Positions 26,964 to 36,531 of a stretch of 64,000 bases of DNA are shown piece after piece (position 1 is the stretch's first letter; each line of letters opens with the position of its first letter). A model generated the notes under the pieces. That model made no database searches, had not been told where the DNA came from, and saw only the letters and a program-made list of their open reading frames with translations. The position numbers were made by a program, and so were the translations under genes. The stretch is from JAVVEH01 sp032251435 (GTDB lineage Bacteria > Verrucomicrobiota > Lentisphaeria > Oligosphaerales > MVZH01): contig JAVVEH010000024.1 of NCBI GenBank assembly GCA_032251435.1, forward strand, positions 3,823 through 67,822, read 5' to 3'.

Positions 26964-28133
26964 ATGAAGACTCATTCATCATCGCGTCGAATAGCCCTGT
27001 TCACTCCAACGGGTATGCACTATGAATATGATCCCCACATTCTCCGCGGGGTTCTGGCTTTCCTGGACCAGGTGGATAACTGGCGTTTCATCCGGGCGGG
27101 GACTCTTCCCTACATTGAGGCGAAAGATCTCGACCCGGGCCGGGTGGATGGAATGCTTGGTCGCTTTGTCGATATGGATTGGGCGGAAGTCGTGGCAAAA
27201 AGCGGGGTGCCGGCGGTCAATTTCTCCAGCTGTCTTGAAGAAGTGCCGCAGGCGAGCGTTGTGAGCGACGATGCCGCGATTGGCCGACTGGGGGGCGAAC
27301 ATTTCCTTGAGCGGGGCTTTGACCGGTTCGGTTTCGTTTCCCTGACGGCAAACTGGTATTCGCGGTGTCGGCTGGCGGCCTTTAGGAACGTCGTTGAAAA
27401 TAGGGCGGGTTGCACCTGTGATGTGCTGGAAGTGTCGTCGGCAAACTCGGATGAAACAACGACGGCATTGCGGAACTGGCTGTCCGGAATCAAAAAACCA
27501 ATGGCTGTCATGGCGGTTACTGATATGGTGGGGTGCCAGGTTATCAACATGGCCATTGAACTTGGGCTGCGCGTCCCCGATGATGTGGCGGTGCTGGGTG
27601 TCGACCATGATCAGTGGGCTGCCGTGCTGGCTGATATTCCGCTTTCCACCATCGAGGTGGACAAGTACACAATCGGCTATCGTGCCGCGCAAGTACTTGT
27701 GAACTTGATGGACGGTGAATCACCGCCGCCGACACAGCGGATCAAGCCAGTCGGTCTCATTCAACGACGCAGTACCGATATCATGCTGGCCCAGACAAAA
27801 GTGGCGACTGACGCGCTGCGTTTTATCCGCGAATATTGTACCGAGGGGATTGAGGTCGGTGACATCGTGGATCACCTGCTCGTATCGCGTCGCAGCCTCG
27901 AAATGCATCTCAAGAAAGCCGTCGGCCTGACACCGCGTCAGGCCATTCAGCGCGCGCGGATTGAAAAAGTCAAAGCCATGCTGATCAATAGTGACATGAC
28001 CATTAAAGAAATCGCCCACGCATGCGGTTTCCGCCAGCCCCCCCGTTTAAATATTGTGTTCAGAAGGCTCACCGGCATGACACCGGGATCGTATCGACAA
28101 ATCCGAAACAGATTGGTAAAAGGCAACTATTAA
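26964..28133 (+). CDS. XylR-type transcriptional regulator (LacI-like sensor plus AraC HTH)
   Basis: 389 residues. Residues about 10-275 form a periplasmic-binding-protein-like sugar sensor (RRIALFTPTGMHYEYDP, VLGVDHDQWAAVLADIPLST); residues about 285-385 form an AraC double helix-turn-helix (VDHLLVSRRSLEMHLKKAVG, then IKEIAHACGFRQPPRLNIVF). This order is that of E. coli XylR. ATG 26964 is chosen; there is no ribosome binding site and a TATAGT box ends 6 bases upstream, so translation may be leaderless. Its sugar and targets are unknown; such regulators usually control nearby glycan genes, here perhaps the divergent PEP-CTERM gene. Confidence 0.85.
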   Translation: MKTHSSSRRIALFTPTGMHYEYDPHILRGVLAFLDQVDNWRFIRAGTLPYIEAKDLDPGRVDGMLGRFVDMDWAEVVAKSGVPAVNFSSCLEEVPQASVVSDDAAIGRLGGEHFLERGFDRFGFVSLTANWYSRCRLAAFRNVVENRAGCTCDVLEVSSANSDETTTALRNWLSGIKKPMAVMAVTDMVGCQVINMAIELGLRVPDDVAVLGVDHDQWAAVLADIPLSTIEVDKYTIGYRAAQVLVNLMDGESPPPTQRIKPVGLIQRRSTDIMLAQTKVATDALRFIREYCTEGIEVGDIVDHLLVSRRSLEMHLKKAVGLTPRQAIQRARIEKVKAMLINSDMTIKEIAHACGFRQPPRLNIVFRRLTGMTPGSYRQIRNRLVKGNY

Positions 28134-28380
28134 GCCGGGTTGACTGGTCGGCCACGGATTGACCTCACATTTTCTTGTAAAAGCGTCAATCCCCTCACAT
28201 TGCGGAACCCCCTGACCGCCTGTAAGTTAAGCCATGGTTTGCCCGATTTCCCAACCTCCTGACGTATCACTACGACGGCGAACCGAATCCCAAACCGTGT
28301 TGGCGGAAGTTTTTTTCGTCACTTACGTCGGCGTTTATCACCGCCCGGATTCAGGGTGTCAGTGAACAGGAGCCTGAACA

Positions 28381-29535
28381 TTGGCGATCAAAGTCCTATA
28401 TCTTAACCATGTCTCCACCTGTGGCGGGGGAGCGGAACAGAGTCTGATTGAACTCCTTGACGCTCTGCCTGATGTGGACGCCACGGTGATGATGCCGTCG
28501 GGGGGAGATCTGGTCAGGGAATGTCAGCAACGTGATATCCCGGTTGTGAGCGCCCCCCTGCGCGCGCTCTCGCGGTCGAAGGATCCTCTCCGCCAGATTC
28601 GGTTCCTTTTAAGTCTTGTTCACGTACGGGGGAAACTACGCCGACTTGTCAGAAAGGGGGGCTTTGACGTGGTTCACGCTAACAGCACCAGCGCGGCGGT
28701 TTACGCCGCTTGGGCTTTTGGAAAAAGGGGAGGGGACGGGCCTGGTCCGCGGGTGATCTGGCATTGCCGTGACAGTGTGCCGCTGGGGTGGATTGGCCCA
28801 TGGCTGGCGGAACGGGTGAGTGTCGCTGTGGCGATCTCTGACCGGGTTGGCGACCAGTTGAAACCGTTCTTTCCCGCGGACCGCGTCACGGTTATTAAAA
28901 ACGGGGTCGCCGCTCCCCGGTTGGCGGCGGGAAAATCCCGGCGCGCGTTTCGTGAAGACGCGCGGATCCCGCGGGACGCTCCGGTTGTGGGGATGGCCGC
29001 GCATTTGCTGCCATGGAAAAATCACGCTCTTTTTCTGCGGGCCTGCGCGCATGTTATGGAACGCTGTCCGGGGACTCATTTTGTTCTTGCCGGTGGCGAA
29101 CCAAGCGGTGGAGTCGCCGGTTATCCGGCGCGGTTGACCGAACTGGCGGGGCGGCTGGGAATCGCCGCTCATACCACTTTTTTGGGGCATTATCCTGACA
29201 TGGGGGGATTTTACCGGGGGATTGACGCGCTGTGCCATCCCGTGGTGTCCGAGCCTTTCGGGCGGGTGGTCGCGGAAGCCATGATGATGGGTGTGCCGGT
29301 AACTGTCATGGCCGGTTCCGGTCCGGCGGAATATGTTGAAGACGGACAGACCGGTTTGGTCGCCGCGGACCCCACTCCCGATTGTCTGGCGGAAGGCATT
29401 TGCCGCCTGCTGACAGCTCCGTCGCTCCGCCACCTGGGAGAGAACGCCCGGGGGTTCGCTCAGGCTCATTTGTCTGTCGCGGATACCGCCAAGCGCCTGT
29501 CGCGCCTTTATCAGGGGATCTGCCGCCGGGTTTGA
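28381..29535 (+). CDS. Glycosyltransferase family 4
   Basis: 384 residues, GT-B fold. N-terminal domain with the acceptor-side loop STCGGGAEQSLIELL; C-terminal donor domain with KNGVAAPRL and the family Glu pair in SEPFGRVVAEAMMMGVPV (E-x7-E). Retaining transferase using an NDP-sugar, probably for lipopolysaccharide, exopolysaccharide or a glycolipid. TTG start at 28381 has AGGAG 8 bases upstream, and no other start fits the family N-terminus. It stands alone, converging on ppk; the 247 bases before it show no recognisable feature. Confidence 0.85.
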   Translation: MAIKVLYLNHVSTCGGGAEQSLIELLDALPDVDATVMMPSGGDLVRECQQRDIPVVSAPLRALSRSKDPLRQIRFLLSLVHVRGKLRRLVRKGGFDVVHANSTSAAVYAAWAFGKRGGDGPGPRVIWHCRDSVPLGWIGPWLAERVSVAVAISDRVGDQLKPFFPADRVTVIKNGVAAPRLAAGKSRRAFREDARIPRDAPVVGMAAHLLPWKNHALFLRACAHVMERCPGTHFVLAGGEPSGGVAGYPARLTELAGRLGIAAHTTFLGHYPDMGGFYRGIDALCHPVVSEPFGRVVAEAMMMGVPVTVMAGSGPAEYVEDGQTGLVAADPTPDCLAEGICRLLTAPSLRHLGENARGFAQAHLSVADTAKRLSRLYQGICRRV

Positions 29536-29550
29536 ACCGAACCGCCGCGG

Positions 29551-31665
29551 TTAAACGGGCCGATGTGGTTCCAAGGCGGTTGGCCGTCGTTTCGCGGTGT
29601 CCTCCACCGCTTTCACCGCGTTGAGATAAAGCTGCTCCTGGCTTCCCCGCTTCTTTTTTTGCTTTGAGTCCGTTGGCGGGCGGTAGCGTCCGGAAGCGGT
29701 CAATTCCCATCCTTTAACCGTGTCTTTCATGTGCAGATTCAGAATGTCAATCAACTGTTGCCGGGCGGCGGGATCCTCCACCGGAATCAATAATTCGACG
29801 CGGCGATCCAGATTTCGCGGCATCCAGTCGGCGCTGGAGATAAAGACCTGTTCATCCCCGTCCCGGTAAAAATGAAAAATCCGAGCGTGCTCCAGATACC
29901 GGTCGACAATACTGACCACCCGGATATTCTCACTGACCTTTTTCACCCCTGGTTTTAGACAGCAAATGCCACGGACATTGAGATCTATTTTCACACCGGC
30001 GCAAGATGCCTCACACAGCTTGGCGATGAGGATCGGATCCACCAAGGCGTTCATTTTAGCGTTTATGGCCGCTTTCAAGCCATGCGAGGCGCGTTGGGTT
30101 TCCCCGTCGATAAGTGTGAGAAGGTGGTCGCGGAGTGAAAATGGGGCCATTAACAATTTTTCCATGCCGACGGGTTGTGAATATCCGCAAATCGCGTTAA
30201 AGAACAGAGACGCGTCATTGCCCAGGTTTCGCCGACAGGTCATATAGCTGATGTCACCATACAGCCGGGCGGTCGCCTCATTGTAATTTCCGGTTCCGAA
30301 ATGCATATAGCGCATGATTCCCCGGGGTTCGCGTCGGATAATCAAGCAAATTTTGGCGTGGGTTTTCAGTTTTCTCACGCCGTAAATAACTTGAACGCCC
30401 ATACGTTCCAGTTCTTTAGCCCAGCTAATATTGCGCGCTTCATCGAAGCGGGCTTTGAGCTCCACCAGAACGGTCACGGATTTGCCGTTGATGGCGGCTT
30501 CTTTCAAGCTGGCGACAATCGAGCTGTCGGCGCTGGTGCGGTAAAGCACTTGTTTAATGGCCAGCACATTGGGATCGACCGCGGCTTCCCGCACGAAGCG
30601 GACCACGGGGGTGTAAGCGTCATAGGGATGATACAGAAGGATGTCTTTTTCCCTTAATTGATCAAAAACAGGCGTGGCCGGATCCACGCGCGGGGACGGC
30701 TGCGGCGCCCAGGGGGCGCTTTTTAAATGATCAAAGCCATCAATAAACGCCAAGGGCATGAGGGTTTTCAAGTCAATGACACCATCAATTCTGAACAATT
30801 GCGTGTGCCGGTTTCCGAGTCGGCTCATCAGGAGTGTTTCCATGGCGGGGGACGCGGAGGCGTTGATTTCCATGCGGATGCAGGCGCCGCTCGTGCGGGC
30901 GGCGAGGACATCCTCCATCCCGCTGATCAAATCGGGCGCCTCCTCTTCTTGAATGGCGAAGTCAGCGTTCCGTGTGATTCTGAAGCACGTTGTTTCCAGA
31001 ATGTCCTCCCGCGGGAACCAGCGGCGTATTTTGGCTTGGATCAGGTCTGTGCAGAACAGCAGGCCTGTTTTTCCTTTTTCGGCGGGGAGCTGGAAAAAAC
31101 TGTCAACCGTCTCCTGCACGGGAATAACCGCCAGGCGCTCCTCGCGCGTGGAATCCTCCCGCATTCTGACCGCGACGTAGAGGCGCAAATTTCGGAGATC
31201 GGGAGCGGCAAGGGTCGCCGCGTCCGGGTCCGGCAACAGCATGGGAGTCAGGAGGGGGAAAACATCATCGTCAAACAATTCATTGGCCCGGATCTCTTGT
31301 TCATCCGTGAGTGTCCGCGGATACAACCGGGTGATGCCGGCGTCCGGCAGGGTCTTGTCAAACAGCTCATGAAAACAGGTGTATTGTTTCTCCACCATGT
31401 CCCGGTTTTTTTTTTCGATCGCCTCTAGTTGCATTTTGGGCGTGTAGCCCGCCGGGCAGGCGCGGCGTTTGTTGGCTAGACGCAAGCTGATCAGACCGCC
31501 CACTCTGACCATGAAAAACTCATCCAGGTTGGACCCGGTGATCGCCAGGAATTTAATTCTTTCCAAGGGAGCTTTGCCCGCATCGGCCGCTTCGGCCAGG
31601 ACACGCTGGTTAAAGTCGAGCCAGCTTATTTCACGGTTTATGAAGTGTTTTTTCGCGAGTTTCAT
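29551..31665 (-). CDS. ppk1: Polyphosphate kinase 1
   Basis: 704 residues, full length for Ppk1, which polymerises the gamma-phosphate of ATP into polyphosphate. Starts KHFINREISWLDFNQRVL as in the family. The autophosphorylated His is at about residue 436 in LKTHAKICLI (E. coli His435), and a second conserved His lies in RYLEHARIFHF near 592. It begins 39 bases after the ppx stop on the same strand, so synthesis and breakdown enzymes share a transcript. The C-terminal tail (about 680-704) is Lys/Arg-rich. Confidence 0.95.
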   Translation of the reverse strand: MKLAKKHFINREISWLDFNQRVLAEAADAGKAPLERIKFLAITGSNLDEFFMVRVGGLISLRLANKRRACPAGYTPKMQLEAIEKKNRDMVEKQYTCFHELFDKTLPDAGITRLYPRTLTDEQEIRANELFDDDVFPLLTPMLLPDPDAATLAAPDLRNLRLYVAVRMREDSTREERLAVIPVQETVDSFFQLPAEKGKTGLLFCTDLIQAKIRRWFPREDILETTCFRITRNADFAIQEEEAPDLISGMEDVLAARTSGACIRMEINASASPAMETLLMSRLGNRHTQLFRIDGVIDLKTLMPLAFIDGFDHLKSAPWAPQPSPRVDPATPVFDQLREKDILLYHPYDAYTPVVRFVREAAVDPNVLAIKQVLYRTSADSSIVASLKEAAINGKSVTVLVELKARFDEARNISWAKELERMGVQVIYGVRKLKTHAKICLIIRREPRGIMRYMHFGTGNYNEATARLYGDISYMTCRRNLGNDASLFFNAICGYSQPVGMEKLLMAPFSLRDHLLTLIDGETQRASHGLKAAINAKMNALVDPILIAKLCEASCAGVKIDLNVRGICCLKPGVKKVSENIRVVSIVDRYLEHARIFHFYRDGDEQVFISSADWMPRNLDRRVELLIPVEDPAARQQLIDILNLHMKDTVKGWELTASGRYRPPTDSKQKKKRGSQEQLYLNAVKAVEDTAKRRPTALEPHRPV

Positions 31666-31704
31666 AGTGATGACATCAAGGGTGGCGTGGCTAAGCCAGC
31701 GGGG

Positions 31705-33291
31705 TTATTTGGGGGCCGGCCGGAGTGAGGGGAAAAGGCCGAAGACAGTCGTGAACATCTTTCCTTTTGTTTCCAAGGTCGCCCGTTCTGATGATAAGCT
31801 GCCCCGGTAGCGGGTGGTGATGACAAGGGTTTTCGCATCCAGGGAAAAAGCGAGATCGCCCAAGCGTTGTTCATGGCTGGAATCCAGGGCTTCCACCAGA
31901 CGCAGCATCGCGGCCAGTTGGATGAGGACAAGCCGGGACTTGGCGGGCAGCCGCGTGTAATCACTGTGCGTTGGTTTGGGATCCGCTCCCCGGTGGTACC
32001 TGGCGATCAATCCGGCCATTGACAGATCCGTGTCATTTAATCCGAATATTTCGCTGTTAATCATCAAGTATTTGCTGTGTTTGTGATGGCTGCGGTTGCT
32101 GACAAAGGTGCCGATATCGTGCAAAATCGCCGCCACTTCTAAAATGGTCCGATCTTTTTGGGAGAGTTGATGCGCCTGCCGCAACGCGTCAAACAATTGC
32201 GTCACATAAGCGGTGACACATTTTGAATGTTTTTTGTCGTAATGATACTTCCGGCCCACTTCTTTGGCGGAGTGGATAATATGGCTGATAAAGATGTCAC
32301 TCCAGACTTCTTCCCCCACAAATTCGGCCAGCAATCCGCCGCGGAGATTCTGATTGCCCACATAGAGGGTGGAAAGATTTAACTGCCCCGCTAAATGAAC
32401 CAGGGCGAGCAATGTCGGGCCCAAGGTTTCGGCTTCCGGGAGGGCGATGTGGTGGCGGGAGACCAATTCTTCAACAGGAGAGGCCAGAACCTTGGCCGCT
32501 AATTCAGCCACGCGCGGAACGGCCAATTTCGCGGCGGAGACCCCGTCCCAGTTCCGGCACAGGCGTTCGGCGGCGAAACGGGCCTCGGCGCCCAGGGCCA
32601 GGACGCGTACTGGTGTGCCGGGGATCAGACACTCGCGGATCGACCGCACAGTGCCGCTGAGCGCTTGGGTGATCACCTCTTCCAGCTGAATGCCGGGTTC
32701 TTGGTATTGTTCCAGGGTTTCTCTGACCCGGAATGACCCGAAACGATGCGTTTGAGCGAAGTCAACCTGCCCGTCCCGCAACCCCATGACTTCGGTATTG
32801 CCCCCGCCCACTTCCAGCAACAGCAAGTAATCTTTGGCCAGGTGTTTGTCTTTCTCAATCAACGGGCGCACGGCCAGGAAGGTTAGCCGGTTGACCTCCG
32901 CCCCGTCAATAATGTCCACTTTAATTCCGGTGGCGATTTTCACGCGGTTGATAAATTGCTCCCGGTTCTCCGCTTCGCGGACCGCGCTGGTGGCCACCGC
33001 CCGGATCGCCTTGGTGGATGTCACCGCCCAGTTTTCCTGAAGACTCTTCTGGAAGCGCCGGAGGACTTCCACACAGGTTTCAATGGTGGAAAACTTGATT
33101 TTCCCACCCGTGAAGGTGTCGCGGCCTAAGCTCAGGCTTTGCTGGAGACGGTCTTTGATCACCCACGTTTTATCCGGATAAATTTCCGCCACGGCCATAC
33201 GGACGGATGTGGCGCCAATATCAATGACCGCCCGGATCACAGGCGGCGAGAGTGGTGACGGATCTTGACAAGAAATAGTTTCACTGCTCAT
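31705..33291 (-). CDS. ppx: Exopolyphosphatase / Ppx-GppA phosphatase with HD domain
   Basis: 528 residues. The ASKHA phosphatase domain (1-310) has AVIDIGATSVRMAVAEI, the catalytic-region RAVATSAVREAENREQF and LLEVGGGNTEV. The C-terminal domain (about 340-500) is HD-type with AAILHDIGTFVSNRSHHKHS. Ppx releases phosphate from polyphosphate ends; GppA acts on pppGpp, and the two cannot be separated by sequence, but the neighbouring ppk1 favours polyphosphate. ATG 33291 has no obvious ribosome binding site. The 240 bases upstream hold no feature I recognise. Confidence 0.88.
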   Translation of the reverse strand: MSSETISCQDPSPLSPPVIRAVIDIGATSVRMAVAEIYPDKTWVIKDRLQQSLSLGRDTFTGGKIKFSTIETCVEVLRRFQKSLQENWAVTSTKAIRAVATSAVREAENREQFINRVKIATGIKVDIIDGAEVNRLTFLAVRPLIEKDKHLAKDYLLLLEVGGGNTEVMGLRDGQVDFAQTHRFGSFRVRETLEQYQEPGIQLEEVITQALSGTVRSIRECLIPGTPVRVLALGAEARFAAERLCRNWDGVSAAKLAVPRVAELAAKVLASPVEELVSRHHIALPEAETLGPTLLALVHLAGQLNLSTLYVGNQNLRGGLLAEFVGEEVWSDIFISHIIHSAKEVGRKYHYDKKHSKCVTAYVTQLFDALRQAHQLSQKDRTILEVAAILHDIGTFVSNRSHHKHSKYLMINSEIFGLNDTDLSMAGLIARYHRGADPKPTHSDYTRLPAKSRLVLIQLAAMLRLVEALDSSHEQRLGDLAFSLDAKTLVITTRYRGSLSSERATLETKGKMFTTVFGLFPSLRPAPK

Positions 33292-33532
33292 AATTCGGCG
33301 GGCCGGTTAAAGGATAACGTTCAGGGGTAAGATATAATCCCGATGGCGTTCATCAAGCGCGTGGAGAAGAATCTCATCATGTTCTCATATATCCCGACGC
33401 GGTCGAATTTAATTTCGCGGCGCTGTCAACGAAAGGTGTCACGTTGTACAAGTTCGGGAAAAGACTACATTAACCGCTCGAAGCCGACAAGCTGATTATT
33501 CTTCCCCGCCATGGACATGGTTAGCCCCTTTT

Positions 33533-36376
33533 ATGAAAATGTTTGTTGAATACACTGAGCGCCCTCTGGCCGTTGGCATCGCAAATCCCCGGTTTTCGTG
33601 GGAAGTGCCCTTAGCGGGACGGAACCGGAAGCAGAGCGCCTATCGCATCTTGGTGGGGACCGGTGAAGAGCTCTTGAAAACCGGCCGGACTGATCTCTGG
33701 GACAGTGGCAAAGTCGACTCATCCCAGTCAGTTAACGTGGAATACCGTGGTGCCCGGCTGTCCAGTGACACGGATTATTTCTGGAGCGTCCAGGTGTGGG
33801 ATGAAGGCGGAAACGCGCATGGCTTCAGTTTGGTGGAGCCCTTTGGCACCGCGCTCCTGAACGCGTCTGACTGGAAAGCGGACTGGATTGGCATGGGCCC
33901 CGCCGCGGAGCCGATGTTTGATCCCTACTCCATCCATCAGGACGATGCCACGTCAGGCGGTCTCAGACTGGCCGAGCGGGATTATCAGAAAATGGGCGCT
34001 GATCCGCGGGATCACACCCCGGAACCGCGGGCCCCGCACATGCGTAAGGCGTTTTCACTTGACAAACCGGTGAAACGCGCCCGGGCTTTTATCTGCGGTC
34101 TCGGCCTGTTTGAGCTGCGTCTCAACGGGGCTAAAGTGGGAGACGATGTTCTCGCCACGCCCCGCACCGACTTCCGGAAACGGGTCTATTATTTCACCTA
34201 TGATATTACCGGTCAACTCGCCAAGGGGGAAAACGTCGTGGGGGTGATTCTAGGCAATGGCTGGTTCAATGCCCAGAAGAAACATTGGCATTGGCAAGCT
34301 CCGTGGTTCGGAGAACCCAGGGCGCTCGTGCAGCTTGACATCGACTTCGAGGATGGTTCCCGCAAACGGGTGATCAGTGACGAATCCTGGCGGGGCGACG
34401 GGTCACCTCTTGTGTTTAATTGCCTCTATGACGGCGAGGACTACGACGCCCGCCTGGAGCAACCAGGCTGGGACACCCCCGGTTTTGACGCCTGCCAGTG
34501 GCGCCCTGTGACTCTTGTTCCCGCACCGGGCGGCAGGCTGACCGCTATGGATCACCAGGCCAACAAGGTGATGAAGCGCTTCAAGCCAGCGAGCGTCAGC
34601 GAACCTGAACCGGGCGTGTTTGTTTTTGACATGGGCACGGTCATGACCGGCTGGGTGGCCGTGCGGATTCCGCAGGGCGCGGCGGGACAAACCGTCACGC
34701 TGCGGTATGCCGAACTTCTGCATAAGAACGGAATGATCAACCCCGGCACCGCCGGGGGCGCCCGTCAGTCGGACCTTTACACCATGAAAGGCGGCGCCAA
34801 TGAATTCTATGAGCCCCGTTTCACCTATCACGGATTCCGCTATGTGGAGGTCACCGGCTGCCCCGGCCAGCCGAATCTGAGCACGCTGGAAGCCTGCTTT
34901 GTTCACCAGGGAGTTGAGCCGGCCGGGAGCTTTGAGTGCGGTCATGCGCTAATCAACAAAATTCACGCTTGCACCTTGCAATCCCAGCGCTGTAACCTGC
35001 AGATGGGTGTCCCCACCGACGACACTCAGCGCGAGGAACGCCTGGGCTGGTGCGGCGATGCCTGGAGCTATGCTGAAGAGTGCTTTTATAACCTCGACTC
35101 CGCCCGTTTCTGGAGCAAGTGGATTGCCGACTTCTATGATCAGCAGGATCCGGACAGTGGCCTGGCCGGTTATATCTGTCCTCTTCCGGGCTGGGGTGAG
35201 GATCTGATCTGGAGCGCGGCGTTTGTTCTGATTCCCTGGTGGCACTACCTCCATTATGGCGACCGTCGTCTCTTGTCAACAAGCTATCCCTACTTGAAGA
35301 AGTATGTAGCCTACTTGGAAAAAACGGGAAAGAAAGAGCTTCCGGATTTCGCCGACGGGCAGCCGGGCGACCTTCTTTTTCCAAAATGTGAGCTGAAAGA
35401 CCGTTATTCCACACCGGAAAACCACGGCTACCTTCAGCACTCGCTGTTCGGGGATCACCTCGCCACCCACGAAGGGGGATCCGGCATGGGGAAGGATCAG
35501 CCCCGCTCCATGGCCACGGCCTTTTATCACCACGATGTCACCACCATGATCCAAATCGCTGAGACACTGGGTGAGGTTAGGGACGCGGAAGAATACCGCG
35601 GCCTGGCCGCGAAAATCAAATCCGCCTTTAATGACCGCTTTTTCGACACCTATGGCGGTTACTATGATGGTGGCTGCCAGAGCGCCCAGGCCCTGGCCCT
35701 GGCCTTTGACCTGGTGCCGGAGGAGCGGCGCGGCCGCGTGATCAGCTACCTGAACAGCTCTGTCAATTTTCGCCAGCGGCGCATCACATCCGGGTATGCG
35801 GGCACCAAATGGGTTGTCCACGCCATCGGTCTTTCCGGGCGCGATGACATCCTGTGGAAGCGGGCCACCGCCACCGACTACCCCAGTTGGGGATACATGC
35901 TGCGTGGCAACAAGACAACCATTTGCGAAAACTGGGCGGGGAAAGCCTCTCAGTGCCACACCACGCTCGGGGCGGCCATCGACGAATGGTTCTTTCGCGG
36001 GTTGGCCGGCATCAGACCGGACACCGCCGCCCCCGGCTTCGAAAAAATCATCTTTAAACCGTATTTACCCAAAGATCTCCCCTGGGTGAAAGCGTCATTG
36101 CGGACCGTGCGCGGAATGATTGTGTCTGAATGGGAACAAGACGGCGCCCAGGCCGAGCTGGTCATACTCGTGCCCGCCAATAGCACGGCCAAAGTTTATA
36201 TTCCAGTACCGGATTCGGGCGCCATTTTTGAAAGCGGCCTGCCTGCCGGCGATGCGGAAGGTGTCGAGGTGTGTGAAATCACCAATGGGGGCACCGTGTT
36301 TCTCGTGGGGTCAGGGCGCTACCGCTTCCGCTTCCCAGTGGAGACTGATTTTTGTGCCGAGTTTGACGGGTCGTGA
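33533..36376 (+). CDS. Alpha-L-rhamnosidase, glycoside hydrolase family 78
   Basis: 947 residues, full multi-domain GH78: fibronectin-like start with PLAVGIANPRFSWEV, beta-sandwich domains (about 110-440, including FICGLGLFELRLNGAKVGDD), an (alpha/alpha)6 barrel (about 450-830) and a C-terminal beta domain. The general-acid Glu lies in TDDTQREERLGWCGDAW; the second conserved Glu is in GNKTTICENWAG. It hydrolyses terminal alpha-L-rhamnose from plant pectin, flavonoids or bacterial polysaccharide. No signal peptide, so a cytoplasmic location is likely. Ends 155 bases before a secreted protein gene that seems unrelated. Confidence 0.92.
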   Translation: MKMFVEYTERPLAVGIANPRFSWEVPLAGRNRKQSAYRILVGTGEELLKTGRTDLWDSGKVDSSQSVNVEYRGARLSSDTDYFWSVQVWDEGGNAHGFSLVEPFGTALLNASDWKADWIGMGPAAEPMFDPYSIHQDDATSGGLRLAERDYQKMGADPRDHTPEPRAPHMRKAFSLDKPVKRARAFICGLGLFELRLNGAKVGDDVLATPRTDFRKRVYYFTYDITGQLAKGENVVGVILGNGWFNAQKKHWHWQAPWFGEPRALVQLDIDFEDGSRKRVISDESWRGDGSPLVFNCLYDGEDYDARLEQPGWDTPGFDACQWRPVTLVPAPGGRLTAMDHQANKVMKRFKPASVSEPEPGVFVFDMGTVMTGWVAVRIPQGAAGQTVTLRYAELLHKNGMINPGTAGGARQSDLYTMKGGANEFYEPRFTYHGFRYVEVTGCPGQPNLSTLEACFVHQGVEPAGSFECGHALINKIHACTLQSQRCNLQMGVPTDDTQREERLGWCGDAWSYAEECFYNLDSARFWSKWIADFYDQQDPDSGLAGYICPLPGWGEDLIWSAAFVLIPWWHYLHYGDRRLLSTSYPYLKKYVAYLEKTGKKELPDFADGQPGDLLFPKCELKDRYSTPENHGYLQHSLFGDHLATHEGGSGMGKDQPRSMATAFYHHDVTTMIQIAETLGEVRDAEEYRGLAAKIKSAFNDRFFDTYGGYYDGGCQSAQALALAFDLVPEERRGRVISYLNSSVNFRQRRITSGYAGTKWVVHAIGLSGRDDILWKRATATDYPSWGYMLRGNKTTICENWAGKASQCHTTLGAAIDEWFFRGLAGIRPDTAAPGFEKIIFKPYLPKDLPWVKASLRTVRGMIVSEWEQDGAQAELVILVPANSTAKVYIPVPDSGAIFESGLPAGDAEGVEVCEITNGGTVFLVGSGRYRFRFPVETDFCAEFDGS

Positions 36377-36531
36377 GATCAGGAAAGAGGATGGCGGAGA
36401 AGGGTCCGCGCATGCGGTTTGTTCGGGAAAAGAGGATAAATCCTATCCGGAGGGCTGATGACAGATTGAAAACACACCGAAGGACCGTAGATTAACCCCA
36501 CAGATTCTCACACGACCAAAAGGAAACAACC

